In this document: positions 12,545 through 22,573 of the stretch, piece after piece | Numbering within the stretch: position 1 is the first letter of the stretch | How the letters are laid out: every line of letters begins with the position of its first letter | Assembly (NCBI GenBank): GCA_019096195.1 | Contig: JAGTXK010000021.1 | Coordinates: forward strand, 310,001-374,000 | Direction: 5' to 3' | DNA: 64,000 nucleotides | Source: Boletus sp. NGJ | Lineage: Eukaryota; Basidiomycota; Agaricomycetes; Boletales; Boletaceae | Position numbers and translations under genes: made by a program | Notes under the pieces: model-generated | Database searches by the model: none | What the model was told of the DNA's origin: nothing | What the model saw: only the letters and a program-made list of their open reading frames with translations

Positions 12545-13130
12545 CTACTTTTTGTAGTGTAGTCGATTTCATGTTACCTCGAGTGGTTCTTCCTCCAGGA
12601 CCCCAAGGTGTTTGCAGCAACACAGTACTCGTGAGGATGGACGCCAGGCAAACATACATACTGTGGCAAGGAACAACCATCCGGGGTCCCCAATGGGTTG
12701 ACTGGGTTTGTAGGATACTGAGTGTAACTGAGTGAGTATGCGGCCTGTATAGCTATGTGGCGCACAGGTCATTTACCTAGTTAGTAAGAACTATCAAACA
12801 GAACTGACTTGCGCTGCGGTGGCATCTGCCAACCTAGCCGAGGTTTTGAGCCTCAACAGTTATAATCTCGCAAAGATATGTAGCATGTGGAGCCGCTCTT
12901 GTCATCATCAAGTTCCTCGACGTCGTTTCGCCGTCTTTACCGAACGTCATGTCGGAGTATGGCGTACGTTTGAAGTAAATGTAGGTGTTGTTGATTCAAC
13001 GCAGTCGAATACCGCACCTTGCAGGCTTACGTGTGAATAGTGAGACGACGCGGGACGATGTGCAATGCGAGGAATAATGACCCGCAGTCTGATGATATCC
13101 AAGGTACAGATGAGTTTTTATGGATCTGCT
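12545..13130 (-). repeat. Repeat R2, copy 1, with a protein-like frame
   Basis: Long similarity to 17560-18150. On the minus strand the segment 12765-12574 reads SLSYTQYPTNPVNPLGTP then GCSLPQYVCLPGVHPHEYC, which looks like genuine protein; the same text is recognisable but disrupted in copy 2 (SLSYSQYPTNPVDPLRTP). It is probably a decayed gene of unknown family that has been duplicated with the SSP blocks. A second shared block (tcaagttcctcgacgtcgtt, about 12908) follows. Confidence 0.5.
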
Positions 13131-13159
13131 AAACGTTGTCCCTGTTACCTACATACAGT

Positions 13160-13860
13160 ATTCCCCATAACATGACCGCTCAGGAACCGACTTGGAATTA
13201 TGAGTTGCCCCGATCGGCTAGGTTGGCAGATGGGCACTGCACATCAGCAAATTTACATGCATCTTAATCTGGCTTATTCTAGCTAATTCTGCTTGTCAAA
13301 TTACAAAATATATTCATTACCATGATAATGCATCCCAGAACATCAGAAACATCAACAACAACCAAGCTGATCTATATTTCAACAAAATGAGGGTTAGAAT
13401 TTGTCCCCATGTCAGATTTGAAAATGGTGTGCAAGTCAATAAGCTGAATAAGACAGAATAAGATGCATGTAAATGTACTGATGCAGCGCAAGCCGGTGTG
13501 CTCGCAGGGTAGTAGGTAAACAACCTTCGTGCAAGAGGACTCGGAGAATTAGTAGCTTCAAGCTCCTTGTTGTTCTCATATATTCTCAATCAATTCCGAA
13601 TGCGACCGACAATCTCGTTCGTCCAGGGGCACCATAACCATGGTTAATCCTAGCCATTCTCGTCAGTAGTAAAATCCCAGCCAGCAGAATAACAACGGCG
13701 AACAGCCTACCCACAGAAGCGAACACCCTGTTTCATACGGCTTGTAAGCGACCTCCATCTCATCAAAACCTGTACTTCCCGACCCACATCCGATGTCAAC
13801 GACCGCATCGAGGAAATCGGTTTGCGTTCGAGTCCAGTCGCGTCGCAAGCATCGCGTCGA
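13160..13860. other. Intergenic; SSP upstream flank from about 13580
   Basis: 13160-13570 shows nothing recognisable. 13580-13860 is the SSP2 distal flank, similar to 9640-9880 and 16890-16960 (gatgtcaacgac, gaggaaatcgg). Confidence 0.45.
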
Positions 13861-13877
13861 GATGCTGTACAGTGTAC

Positions 13878-13946
13878 ACATGTCAGAAGGTGGAACAAAA
13901 TAATATCATTTTCCTTATCGCTGGAGCAACCACTCTGGTATAAAAA
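13878..13946 (+). promoter_or_regulatory. SSP2 promoter: ACATGTCAGAA element and TATA box
   Basis: ACATGTCAGAA at 13878-13888 and TATAAAAA at 13939-13946, 97 bp before the ATG. The ACATGTCA element recurs at the same place in SSP3, SSP4 and SSP5, so it is a candidate binding site. Confidence 0.6.
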
Positions 13947-14035
13947 CCAGCTAGGTTCTTCACTCATCCTTCAGACAACTCATACCTCAATTGTTCACTC
14001 TTACGATCTACCCATCTCGTATTTCATCCCTTGAT

Positions 14036-14280
14036 ATGTTCGTCAAGCTCAGGTATGTTCTTTCAACTTCTTTGGGTCTCTTCCGTCGTCGTCACATTGA
14101 CCGACGTGCATGTTCAGTGTTCTTGTCCTCTGCGTTGCATTCGTCTCTGCGTTACCAACGTTGGAGACGACTGATCGCCGCTCTGACAACGCAGCGAACG
14201 ACGCCAGAGGCCTGTCCGTGCTAGGCACTAGCAGTAATCCTGAGTCCGATACACGGCTGAAGTGTGTACCCTATTTGTAA
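14036..14280 (+). CDS. Small secreted peptide SSP2 (59 aa, spliced)
   Basis: Exons 14036-14052 and 14118-14280; 65-bp phase-2 intron (gtatgt...gttcag). Only the spliced frame is open: a signal peptide MFVKLSVLVLCVAFVSA, then a 41-residue polar core that begins LPTLETTDRRSDN and ends KCVPYL. The core is longer than in the other copies and includes a dibasic RR that Kex2 could cut. The single Cys outside the leader is in the tail. The stop is followed by the motif taaacattcgataagcg shared by the family and by a second, in-frame tail segment (next entry). Secretion is inferred from the leader; function unknown. Confidence 0.72.
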
Positions 14281-14452
14281 ACATTCGATAAGCGCATTAA
14301 CCGACTTCGCTGTGGTAGCCCGCTCGTAAAGAGGAGTGACGAGCCGATCAGCGACGCAGAGCAAATCGACCGCAGAAAGACGCAGGACGAACGCGCGCTT
14401 CAGGATCGCGATTCGCTTGACACCCGTAACCTGTATGTATCTCTTTTGTAAA
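14281..14452 (+). other. Second SSP-like tail segment downstream of SSP2
   Basis: After the SSP2 stop the same frame stays open for 56 codons and ends YVSLL-stop, followed by another copy of the aacattcgatgagcgtatt flank. It looks like a tandem duplication of the SSP terminal exon (core plus tail plus 3' flank). It has no leader of its own; it could be an alternative 3' exon or dead sequence. Confidence 0.45.
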
Positions 14453-15110
14453 CATTCGATGAGCGTATTAATTGACATCCTTCGCTGTGACAGTTTACAA
14501 GTGGAGTATGTACTCGTGCTTCTCTTATCCCAACCAGCTTCCAAACGCTTATTGACAACGCTTTCCCTGTAGTACCGTGGAAGTTGACTAACATCCTCGT
14601 AGCGACGAGTTGACTCTAAATGGAGAATTGATCAGAAGTCGTCCGAAGTAGTCTCAAGATGTGATGGTTTTTCAAACGTACCATATTTATGATATGTCTG
14701 CCATGTGTCATTCAGAGAAAGAATGGTTTTGTGTTATGCCTCCTTAGTTGCCAATTGGTCGCCGGACAGTGTCTTGCTACATCCAATTGTGAATATTGAA
14801 CGTTGTTTTCTGATCCGTGGTGGTGCAAAAACGATCCAATATACACTGGTGAAATGTCCGCACCGGAAATTCTAGGTCAGTCGGTCGTTTTTGTGTTGTC
14901 AATAGAATAAATTGCAGTCAACTTGGTAACAAGGGAACAATGGTTGGTAGGGCAGGAATAAAGATGTAATTCAGATTGTTGAGTTCTATGGGTCATCACG
15001 CTTCATAAATGGGGTCAGTAAGGTTTGGTACGGAAGTAGTAGACATCTGGCTTCAGAAAGCGCTCCAGTCGTAGTCTGTATCGAACAGTCCAGCCACCGA
15101 TATATCAGCT
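14453..15110 (+). repeat. SSP 3' flank family, copy A
   Basis: Includes an apparent 3'-UTR intron (gtatgtactcg...ccctgtag, about 14493-14570). The block is shared with 19540-20080 (+), 28740-29050 (-), 30180-30400 (-) and 39890-40150 (-). Confidence 0.6.
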
Positions 15111-15184
15111 TCTGGATGTGGCCGAGCGTGAGGTGGCGATACCACATGCGCGTGGCGAGTCTATAATGACGAAACGATCACCGA

Positions 15185-16071
15185 GCATACAAGCACGAGG
15201 GACATCCAATATAGGACATGTCCCCTCTAAAACGGAGATGGAAACAGACGTACCTGGTGGTTGTCGAAGGCTGACCCGTTATCTTGACCGTCATGACGGC
15301 AACGAGCCCATCGATGGCATTCGTTCCGTTGTCACCGACAGTCTCGTTATGATTGATCCCAATGCTAGCAACCCGGAGACGTAGTCGACGGAGGTGTGGA
15401 TATCCATTCAACGACGTTTAGCCCATGTACGTGCTCGCGTTCGTGTCCTTGGAGGTGGACATATTATTTGATTCCACTGTGGGATTCCCCACCAACCAGT
15501 TGCGCCCGAGGATGTAGCTACAGCGCTATGTCAGCAGAGAAATTGGTATAACTTTTAGATATTGTGTGAATCTGTGAGCGATAACCGACAATGAATAAAA
15601 GGAGATGAGCTCAGGAAAGTACCGACGTCTCGTATGAAACAGCCATAAATATCACAATGCTATTTGCATGAAGCTCGTTCAGCTGGGTCAAGTAACGAAG
15701 GTGATTACCACCCTCGATCGTCTCTTCGCAGGTGTCGAGTTGTACATTACCACAGTCCCATCCGATGACCGCTGTCGACGCAAGGAAGAGAATGATCAAA
15801 ACGGAGTGAATTCGGGTGCGGGACCATCCAGTGAGAATATTTCATGTTTGTCTCAGATCTGAGCTCTGTCAAAGTAAGCAGAAGGGGACATGCGGAGACT
15901 GTGGAGAGCAATATTAGCTCGGACGATGTGATTTGATTATGTAAGCATACTCATTCTCGCGTCAGCTTGATTGGGTCCGCGGAATGCTGATCCAAGCATT
16001 CGGTCGAGAACGCGGTCGAAGGAAGACATGGCGACCGTCGGACCCGTATGATACACTGACTGGTAATAACT
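15185..16071 (-). pseudogene. Decayed copy of the NHFRYW secreted-protein gene
   Basis: Minus-strand reading matches the intact paralogue at 20182-21519: CEETIEGGNHLRYLTQ near 15680-15740, then NASTYMG and the DYVSGL/NGTNAIDGLVAVMTVKI blocks (15460-15270), and the hydrophobic tail MSLVLVCSVIVSSL ending at about 15166. The signal-peptide exon is missing beyond its last few codons (breakpoint near 16071), a 100-bp block sits inside the second intron region, and an in-frame stop lies in the YMG segment. It converges on SSP2 in the same layout as the intact pair. Confidence 0.8.
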
Positions 16072-16079
16072 GTAGCGGC

Positions 16080-16890
16080 GCTCGCGCCAGTCCTTCACTC
16101 CCTCCGAAGCACGATGTGATTCAAATTGTTACGAATACGACAAAGGGTTGAGAATTTAACTGATTTCGGTGGCTATTCCCGTTGCGGTAGAGGGTCGACG
16201 TCGACCAGTTACTTGAATACCTTTATTACTTAAATCACAGGTGCATGGGGAAAAGTGGGCCAGCGTTTTTGTAGGCCCTGTGCCTGGACGGATATGCACT
16301 TCCTGAGAGTTGGGGATTTATCAAACTTCCATCGTGAACCCACAACTTACCTATTTAGCGCCGTTCGGCAGCCCCCGTTTGTGTGCGTTTCGTTTCGTTC
16401 TGGATTTTTACCATTTGAAAACGGTCTGACGAGCGCGTTCGACAAGCCTATTTCGTTCCAAAATAGGTGTCACACTTTACCTTTCGTGCTACCGTGTCTA
16501 ATCCAACTGCTATTGCAGAATGGTCCGAAAATCTCACCCTACTTTTCAAGCTCCAATGGCTCCTAGTAGCATCACGAGGCAAGATACTCTGAACAAGAAG
16601 GCTCCCCATCGTGCCGAGTGGAGCTCCACAGACGACGAAATACTTCATGATGTCCTGATACGCTTCGTATGGTATGTGCTGATCACTATCTGATGTTGAC
16701 CTTCGTGTGACTAGTGTGATATGGGCAATGACAAATGGGGCACCTTTCGTTTTGGCTCGCTGTTCATCCGTTTCAAACGGTAGGGAAAAATAGAACGAAA
16801 GGGACACAAATGAGCCAAAATGGAAGGCTGCCCAACGAGCCTTGAGGCTTGTCAGCAAAATCCATCTTATCGAACGCTGACCACCAAATT
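16080..16890. other. Intergenic, no gene recognised
   Basis: Frames at 16255-16566 (+) and 16448-16858 (-) overlap each other and match nothing I know. From about 16890 the SSP3 upstream flank begins. Confidence 0.4.
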
Positions 16891-16964
16891 TTCAGCATCC
16901 GATATCAACGACTCATCGAGGAAAAGTTTAGTGGAGTCGCAAAATTGTTTTGAGATACAGTACA

Positions 16965-17030
16965 CATGTCAAAGGTGGGACAAATAATTTCATTTTCCTT
17001 ATCGCTGGAGCAACTACTCAGGTATAAAAG
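16965..17030 (+). promoter_or_regulatory. SSP3 promoter: ACATGTCA element and TATA box
   Basis: ACATGTCAAAGG at about 16963-16974 and TATAAAAG at 17023-17030, 104-111 bp before the ATG. Confidence 0.6.
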
Positions 17031-17133
17031 CCAGCTATGTTCTTCACTCATCCTTCAGACAACTCATTCTCATTCCTCAATTCCTCACTTGTTCACTCCT
17101 ACAATCTATCCATCTCGGATTTCATCCCCTGAT

Positions 17134-17337
17134 ATGTTTGCCAAGCTCAGGTACGTTCTTTGCGTCTCGTCCGTCGTCGTCGCATTGACTGCGCGCACGT
17201 TCAGCACTCTTCTCCTCTGCGTTGCCTTTGGCTGTGCGCTACTCTTGAACCCTCCCAACATTGCGAGGGATATCGCCGCCAACCTGGTCTACGCTCGCGG
17301 TCCTGACACCGATGTCCCGTGTGTACCGCCATTGTAA
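17134..17337 (+). CDS. Small secreted peptide SSP3 (49 aa, spliced)
   Basis: Exons 17134-17150 and 17205-17337; 54-bp phase-2 intron. Because the intron is a multiple of three with no stop, the unspliced sequence is also open (67 codons), but the splice sites are those that are obligatory in SSP1 and SSP2. Product: leader MFAKLSTLLLCVAFGCA, then a core that includes LNPPNIARDIAANL, ending PCVPPL. Core is close to SSP4 and SSP5 and unrelated to SSP1/SSP2. The flank after the stop has the common taaacattcgataagcg. No NHFRYW gene lies beside this copy; repeat R2 follows instead. Confidence 0.72.
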   Translation: MFAKLRYVLCVSSVVVALTARTFSTLLLCVAFGCALLLNPPNIARDIAANLVYARGPDTDVPCVPPL

Positions 17338-17559
17338 ACATTCGATAAGCGTGTTAATTAACGTCCCTTAAATTCCTTCTGTCCCGCGAAGATAAGTACT
17401 ATGTACTCGCGCTTCTGTTGTCTCAACCGCCTTCCATCAGTATAGAATTTTTTTGGGCGGCCCATACACCGACCCATCTACGATGATATTGTGTTCATCT
17501 GTGAGCGATGATCGATAATCTATGAGAAGAGTCTGAGCAGTCTATCAAAGGAAAATACC

Positions 17560-18150
17560 GGTATGTTACCTCGAGTTACTCTCTGAAGCGAGACCGGGTT
17601 ACGCTTCATGGTATCAGCAAAAACATCAGTACTTAGAACACCATCCTAACGACCACGAGAGCTGGTCGTATTATGACCTTGATTATGACCTTGAAATGGC
17701 CATTTCATACTCTGGTCAGTCACGCCCCTCCACCAACTACAGTAACACAGTACTCGTGAGGATGGACGCCAAGCAAACACATAGTAAGGCACAACCATAC
17801 GGGGTTCTCAATGGGTCGACTGGGTTTGTGGGATACTGACTGTAACTGAGTGAGTAAGCGGCCTATGTGGCCCACATGTCGTTTACCCAGTCAAGAACTC
17901 AAACAGAACTGCTGCCAACTTACCCGAGGTTTTGAGCAGCAGTTTAATCTCCCACAGATATGATATGTACCATATGTCGCCGCTTTTTTTGTCATCGTCA
18001 AGTTCCTTGACGTCGTTTCGCCGTTTTTACCGAACGTCACGGTCCGACTCACGGAGTATGGCGGACGCATTGCGAGGAATAATGACCCACAGTCTGACGA
18101 TATCCAGGGTCTGTACAGATGAGTTTTGATGGATCTGCTAAACGTTGTCC
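17560..18150 (-). repeat. Repeat R2, copy 2
   Basis: Diverged copy of 12545-13130; the protein-like frame of copy 1 is interrupted here. Confidence 0.5.
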
Positions 18151-18159
18151 CTGTTAGTA

Positions 18160-18880
18160 CCTGTGCGAGTCAAACAAGTATGCTTGTTCATTTATTCATG
18201 TTGTGGGTAGCAAGCATATGTCCCGGTGGACCGAATTCGCGCCAAGTACAGTGTCTGACAAAGGACGGCTACGCGGGAAGGAACCAAAGTTGCCATGGCG
18301 GTGTAACGACCAAAGTTACAAGTTTCAGAGTTGCTGATAGGATTTTTGGCAGATCGACACCATAGCGCGTGGGTTTGCTCGGGTAGGTACGATCTTCGTG
18401 CAAGTCTCATTCGATCCGCGACACATCGATTATTTCGTTCGTCCAGGCGGCAAGTACCACAACGGTTACTCCAGTCTTGGATCCGAGCCAGTGTATGACC
18501 CGAGATCACGGCGTGACATTGAAGATGTCACTTGAGTCGCTCTAGGACCTAAGGCACCGGAAATCAACTGGCTCACTCGTTACTGCCGCGGAGATAATAA
18601 GGTTAGGGCTGATATTTGAAAACGGATAGCGCGCAGCTGCCACCTCCGAGTCTCTTACCCAATTCAGAAGGAGGTACAACGGCCTTGATATTGGCTGATC
18701 TCCTTGACATCGCGGCTCCGATGGGCCTGTCACATGTGGAGACTCTATCTATCTGAGCGTACGTATATTTTGTTTCAGCTCATTACTCTGACGCTTGTAC
18801 ATCATATTGGTTCCGAATGTCAATTCAAAACACTCCTAACATTCTACTCCCGTCGCAAAACCTCGCTTTGAGGTGCCAAG
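18160..18880. other. Intergenic, no gene recognised
   Basis: A minus-strand frame at 18192-18509 (105 codons) has no recognisable features. SSP4 flank begins near 18840. Confidence 0.4.
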
Positions 18881-18893
18881 CAGTATGGTGTAC

Positions 18894-18967
18894 ACATGTC
18901 AGAAAGGTGGAACAAAATAATATCATTTTTTTTCGTTATTACTCGAACAACCTCTCAGATATAAAAG
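18894..18967 (+). promoter_or_regulatory. SSP4 promoter: ACATGTCAGAA element and TATA box
   Basis: ACATGTCAGAA at 18894-18904; TATAAAAG at 18960-18967, 104 bp before the ATG. Confidence 0.6.
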
Positions 18968-19063
18968 CCACCTAGGTTCCCCACTCATCCTTCAGACAAC
19001 TCATCCCAAATCATTCAATCGTTCACTTCTACAATCTATCCATCTCGCATATCATCGCCCGAC

Positions 19064-19264
19064 ATGTTCGCCAAGCTCAGGTATGTTCTTTGCGTCTCGT
19101 CCATCGTGGTCGCACTGACTGCGCACACATTCAGCGTTCTTCTCTTCTGCGTTGCCTTCGTCTGCGCGCTACCCTTGAACTCTCCCAACGTTGCGAGGGA
19201 TATCGCCCTCAACGTGGTCGACTCTCGCGCTCCGAATGGCGAGCAGTGTGTGCCCCTTTTGTAA
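19064..19264 (+). CDS. Small secreted peptide SSP4 (48 aa, spliced)
   Basis: Exons 19064-19080 and 19135-19264; 54-bp phase-2 intron (gtatgt...attcag) at the family position. Product: leader MFAKLSVLLFCVAFVCA, core beginning LPLNSPNVARDIAL, tail QCVPLL. Near-twin of SSP5. The intact NHFRYW gene (20182-21519) converges on it. Downstream, after a putative 3'-UTR intron ending tttatag at about 19400, a segment repeats the CVPxL motif (next entry). Confidence 0.75.
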   Translation: MFAKLRYVLCVSSIVVALTAHTFSVLLFCVAFVCALPLNSPNVARDIALNVVDSRAPNGEQCVPLL

Positions 19265-19400
19265 CCATTCGACAAGTGTATTAATCGACATCACTCGGTA
19301 CTAGCCAAAAGATTACTTCCGACCACCCTGCCAAGTATGTACCCGTGCTAAAATCTGTTGTCTCAACCAGCTCCCGAACGTTTACTGACCCTGTTTATAG

Positions 19401-19499
19401 AAAGAGACTGGTGACTGGCTATACATCTGCCTGGGACGGGACTGGCTATACACTTGTCCCTGTCACGTGTGTACCCATTTTAAACATTCGATAAGTGTA
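19401..19499 (+). other. Candidate alternative terminal exon of SSP4 with a TGYT repeat and a second CVPIL
   Basis: Starting after tttatag, the frame that fits the phase of SSP exon 1 (AG|A) reads KRLVTGYTSAWDG, TGYTLVPV, TCVPIL, NIR, stop. SSP5 has the same segment with one more repeat unit. It could be an alternative last exon that supplies a different peptide; it could equally be untranslated. Confidence 0.35.
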
Positions 19500-19539
19500 C
19501 TCATCGACATCGCTCTGCAGTCAAAACTATGGCTATTAT

Positions 19540-20130
19540 GCCGCTGCCAAGTATGTACTCGTACTTCTGTTATCTCGACCAGCTTCCGGACGCTTACTGA
19601 CAATGCTTTCCTTCAATGTAGACCCACGAGCACGCCATCTGCCTAACATCGTCGCAAGAGATGACTCTAGATGGAGTCTCGAAGACGTCTGGAGTTGTCT
19701 CGAGATGCTAATTTTCAACCGAACCCTATTTTTGATATCCCTGCCCTGTGTCGTTCGTTTCGAGAAAGATTGATTGATTTTGTGTTCTCCCTTACATGCT
19801 AGGTTGCCCTCAATTCCCCGAGTCTCGGCACGTGAAATGATTAATATTGAACATTTAATGTGGTGCATAAAGAATCCAAAATACACTGGTGAAATGTCCG
19901 GAAATTCTAGGTAGGTCGGTCATTCTTGTGTTGTCAATAGATGATATACAGTCAAAGGGAATATTGGTTAGTAGGGTAGATATAAAGATGCAATCCAGTT
20001 TGTTGAGTTCTATGAGTCATCACGCGTCATAAACGGGGGTCGGTAAGGAGAGGGTAGTGGGTTGACTCGATACGACATTCAGAAAGCACTTGAGTGGTAG
20101 TCCGAATAGTCCAGCCACCGATATATCGGT
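19540..20130 (+). repeat. SSP 3' flank family, copy B
   Basis: Shares the intron-like block (gtatgtactcg...tcaatgtag), the gactctaaatgga/gactctagatgga block and the tgtgttgtcaatag block with copy A and the three inverted relics. Confidence 0.6.
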
Positions 20131-20181
20131 TTCTGGATGTGTCCGAGCATGAGGTGGCGATACCACATGCGTGTGGCGAGT

Positions 20182-21519
20182 CTATAGCGACGAAACAATC
20201 ACCAAGCACACAAGCACGAGAGACATCCAATATAGTCTCAACGGTCTATGTGACCTCCCCGCACTATCCACGAATAAAAGTCAGTTGCAGTCCCGTCATA
20301 TGACATCACAAAAAAATGAAACTCGTGGTGTCCACCTTTCTGATATGTCCCTTCTAAACAGAGATGCAAACAGACGTACCTGCTTGTTGTCGAAGGCTGA
20401 CTCGTTATCTTGACCGTCATGACGGCAACGAGCCCATCGATGGCATTCGTTCCATTGACACCGACGGTCTCGCCATGATTGATCCCAATGCTGGTATTCT
20501 GGAGCAACCCGGAGACGTAGTCGACGGAGGTGTGGTAGGTATATCCGTTGAACGAGGTTTGGCCCGTGTACGTGCTCGCGTTCGTGTCCTTGGAGGTGGT
20601 AATAATACTTGATTGCGCTGTCGCGTTCCCCACCAGCCAGTCGCGTCCGAGGTTGTAGCTACAACGTCACGTCAGCAGTGAAAATGGGCTGACGCTTCAT
20701 CCACCGACCCATTTACGATGATATTGTGTGAATCTGTGAGCGATAATCGATAATGAATAAGATGCTTCCGGAAAGACGAGCTCAGGAACATACCGACAAT
20801 CGGCATCTCGTACGAAACAGCCATAAATATCGCGCCGCTATTTGCATCAGGCCCGTTCTGGGTCCAGTAACGAAAGTGATTGCCGCCCTCGATCGTCTCT
20901 TCGCAGGTGCCGAATTGTACATCACCATAGTCCCATCGGATGACCGCTGTCTGATTGACTGCCGACAAGGACACGTCAGCAAGGAAGAGAATGGTCACTC
21001 CAGCAAGAACGGAGTGCGCACCGTAACCGTTCCCGTCCCCAAGGTTCGCAGCTTGGTTGTCCCCGGAATGCTGACCCAAGCATTCGGTCGAGAAACCGAA
21101 GGACCTAGACCGGTTGAGGGAAGACATGGCGACGGACGAGTACGACATACTGACTGGTAATAATTTATCAAACCTCCATTGCTCACAGTGTCTTGAAGAA
21201 CTTGTGAATCAGAGTAGGCGGATATGATGACATTGATGGGTTCGCCGAGTCCCGGAGGGTATGTATTCTGCACTTGCTGTGACAGCGAAGAAAAACAATC
21301 AAAGATGACATCACGACGAGGGTGGTGAAGTGCAACACGCACTGTCAGCATGCTGCCGTCTCCACCCATTGGGGAATAGTAGCCGTAATACGTCTCGCGC
21401 CTCTGGAGGGGTGCCGGAGGTCTTGAGGAGGGTACAGCTGAGACGAGGGATGGCATGGACAGGGTGCTAGCAACCATGCAAGACAAGAAAGCACGGGATC
21501 TAGTGCAGAGAGAGTTCAT
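20182..21519 (-). CDS. Secreted protein of the NHFRYW family (326 aa, six exons)
   Basis: Exons 21519-21155, 21104-21022, 20958-20794, 20733-20709, 20658-20380, 20245-20182, all with consistent phases. Seen: signal peptide of about 29 residues (MNSLCTRSRAFLSCMVAS... to SLVSA), a Kex2-like QRR site, then YYGYYSPMGGDGSML, CLGQHSGDNQAANLGDGNG, the core GNHFRYWTQNGPDANSG, YNLGRDWLVGNATAQ, and NGTNAIDGLVAVMTVKI; several N-glycosylation sequons; a hydrophobic C-terminus (MSLVLVCLVIVSSL) suggestive of GPI anchoring. I recall similar secreted proteins in other Agaricomycetes with no assigned function. The 25-nt exon 4 is supported by frame on both sides. The last intron is the least certain: its acceptor was chosen because it restores the frame into the hydrophobic tail, which is conserved at synonymous level in the decayed copy at 15.2 kb. 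Converges on SSP4. Confidence 0.8.
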
Positions 21520-21636
21520 TCCGGCGACGGTCGGTAAGCAGACTCGATCTGCTGGGTATCGTAGGAAGGAATGGATGAGTTGAAGGAGAAGAGAAAGTCT
21601 TCAGCAAAGACCGGCTTGTGAAGGAAGGAAAGTCAA

Positions 21637-21645
21637 ATATATAAT
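21637..21645 (-). promoter_or_regulatory. Possible TATA box of the NHFRYW gene
   Basis: TATATATT on the minus strand about 120 bp upstream of the ATG at 21519. Confidence 0.35.
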
Positions 21646-21649
21646 GTCG

Positions 21650-22550
21650 TTTTATTCTTCTGCAGATTTCCCCTTTTATGTAACTCCGGAACAAGGCCCA
21701 ACGCGTCGATCTCTCGAAACAAGCACCCATGGTATCCACTGTGTCACGGCAGCCAAGTCATTGAAATACGACGAATCAAAACTGTCCAACGTCCTTGTTC
21801 TGCCTCTGAGCTGTCATATGTGCATTTCCAGCGAGGTGGCGTATTTATGGACAAGAATTTCTCAGCCAGGGAGCAGAATACGCCTGGCTCGCCTCGAGCT
21901 ACCGCCGACAGATTTTTTTTTACACCACTCGCTCTCAGGTATCCAGTTGGCGCTAGAACGTGCACAGTGCGCCACATGAGCCTCAGGGCACCTAGACCTA
22001 CCGTCTCTTTGCCGAATCTCGCCCTTTCGGGATCTTGTCTCCCGAGCGGGACGTTAGAGTCTAGGCTAATCATACCGGGGCATCCGAGTCAATCTGTTCC
22101 ACTTCCGAGGGCTATTCTCCCCCCCCCCCCCTTCCGTCCGCTGTAGGCAGGTTACTTACAGAGGATAGAAAGGAGGCAAGGTCGGTCAACATGCTTTGTC
22201 TGACATTCCAGTAGATCTGTTCACGCCCCTCGAGTTAAACGACGAGCGCTTTCGATGGTCAGCGATGTTACCACAGTTGTTCGAGCGCTCAGGGTGCCTG
22301 TCGATTCTGGGTTGGTAACTTGTGTGAGCTTTCACGTTGCTCTATGGCAAATCGTGCTATAACCCACAGCGACAGTGTTACTGACGACGACTTCTAGGTC
22401 ACCATCGGTTATATAACAATTTGTGTTTAAAAGCTAGTACAGTTCAAGGAAGCAGAATGTGTGATACATTTACATTGAATCAATGGTGGTGGTGGTGCCT
22501 CAGGTATTCATCGTGGTGCCCCTCAGCTACACACGATAATCAGGGCTGAA
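21650..22550. other. Intergenic, no gene recognised
   Basis: Short overlapping frames without recognisable features; a C11 run near 22121. The right part is 3' flank of the CipC-like gene. Confidence 0.45.
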
Positions 22551-22573
22551 ATTTCTGCACTAGTACTCGTGTT

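Noticed and set aside
17134-17337. SSP3, SSP4 and SSP5 as unspliced 66-67 aa proteins
   Set aside because: The unspliced frames are open only because their introns are 54 bp; SSP1 (55 bp) and SSP2 (65 bp) are open only after removal of the same interval.
19064-19264. SSP peptides as mating pheromone precursors (small, Cys near the C-terminus)
   Set aside because: The Cys is five residues from the end (CVPLL) in most copies, not in a four-residue CaaX box, SSP1 lacks it, and the N-terminus is a typical signal peptide, which farnesylated pheromones do not have.
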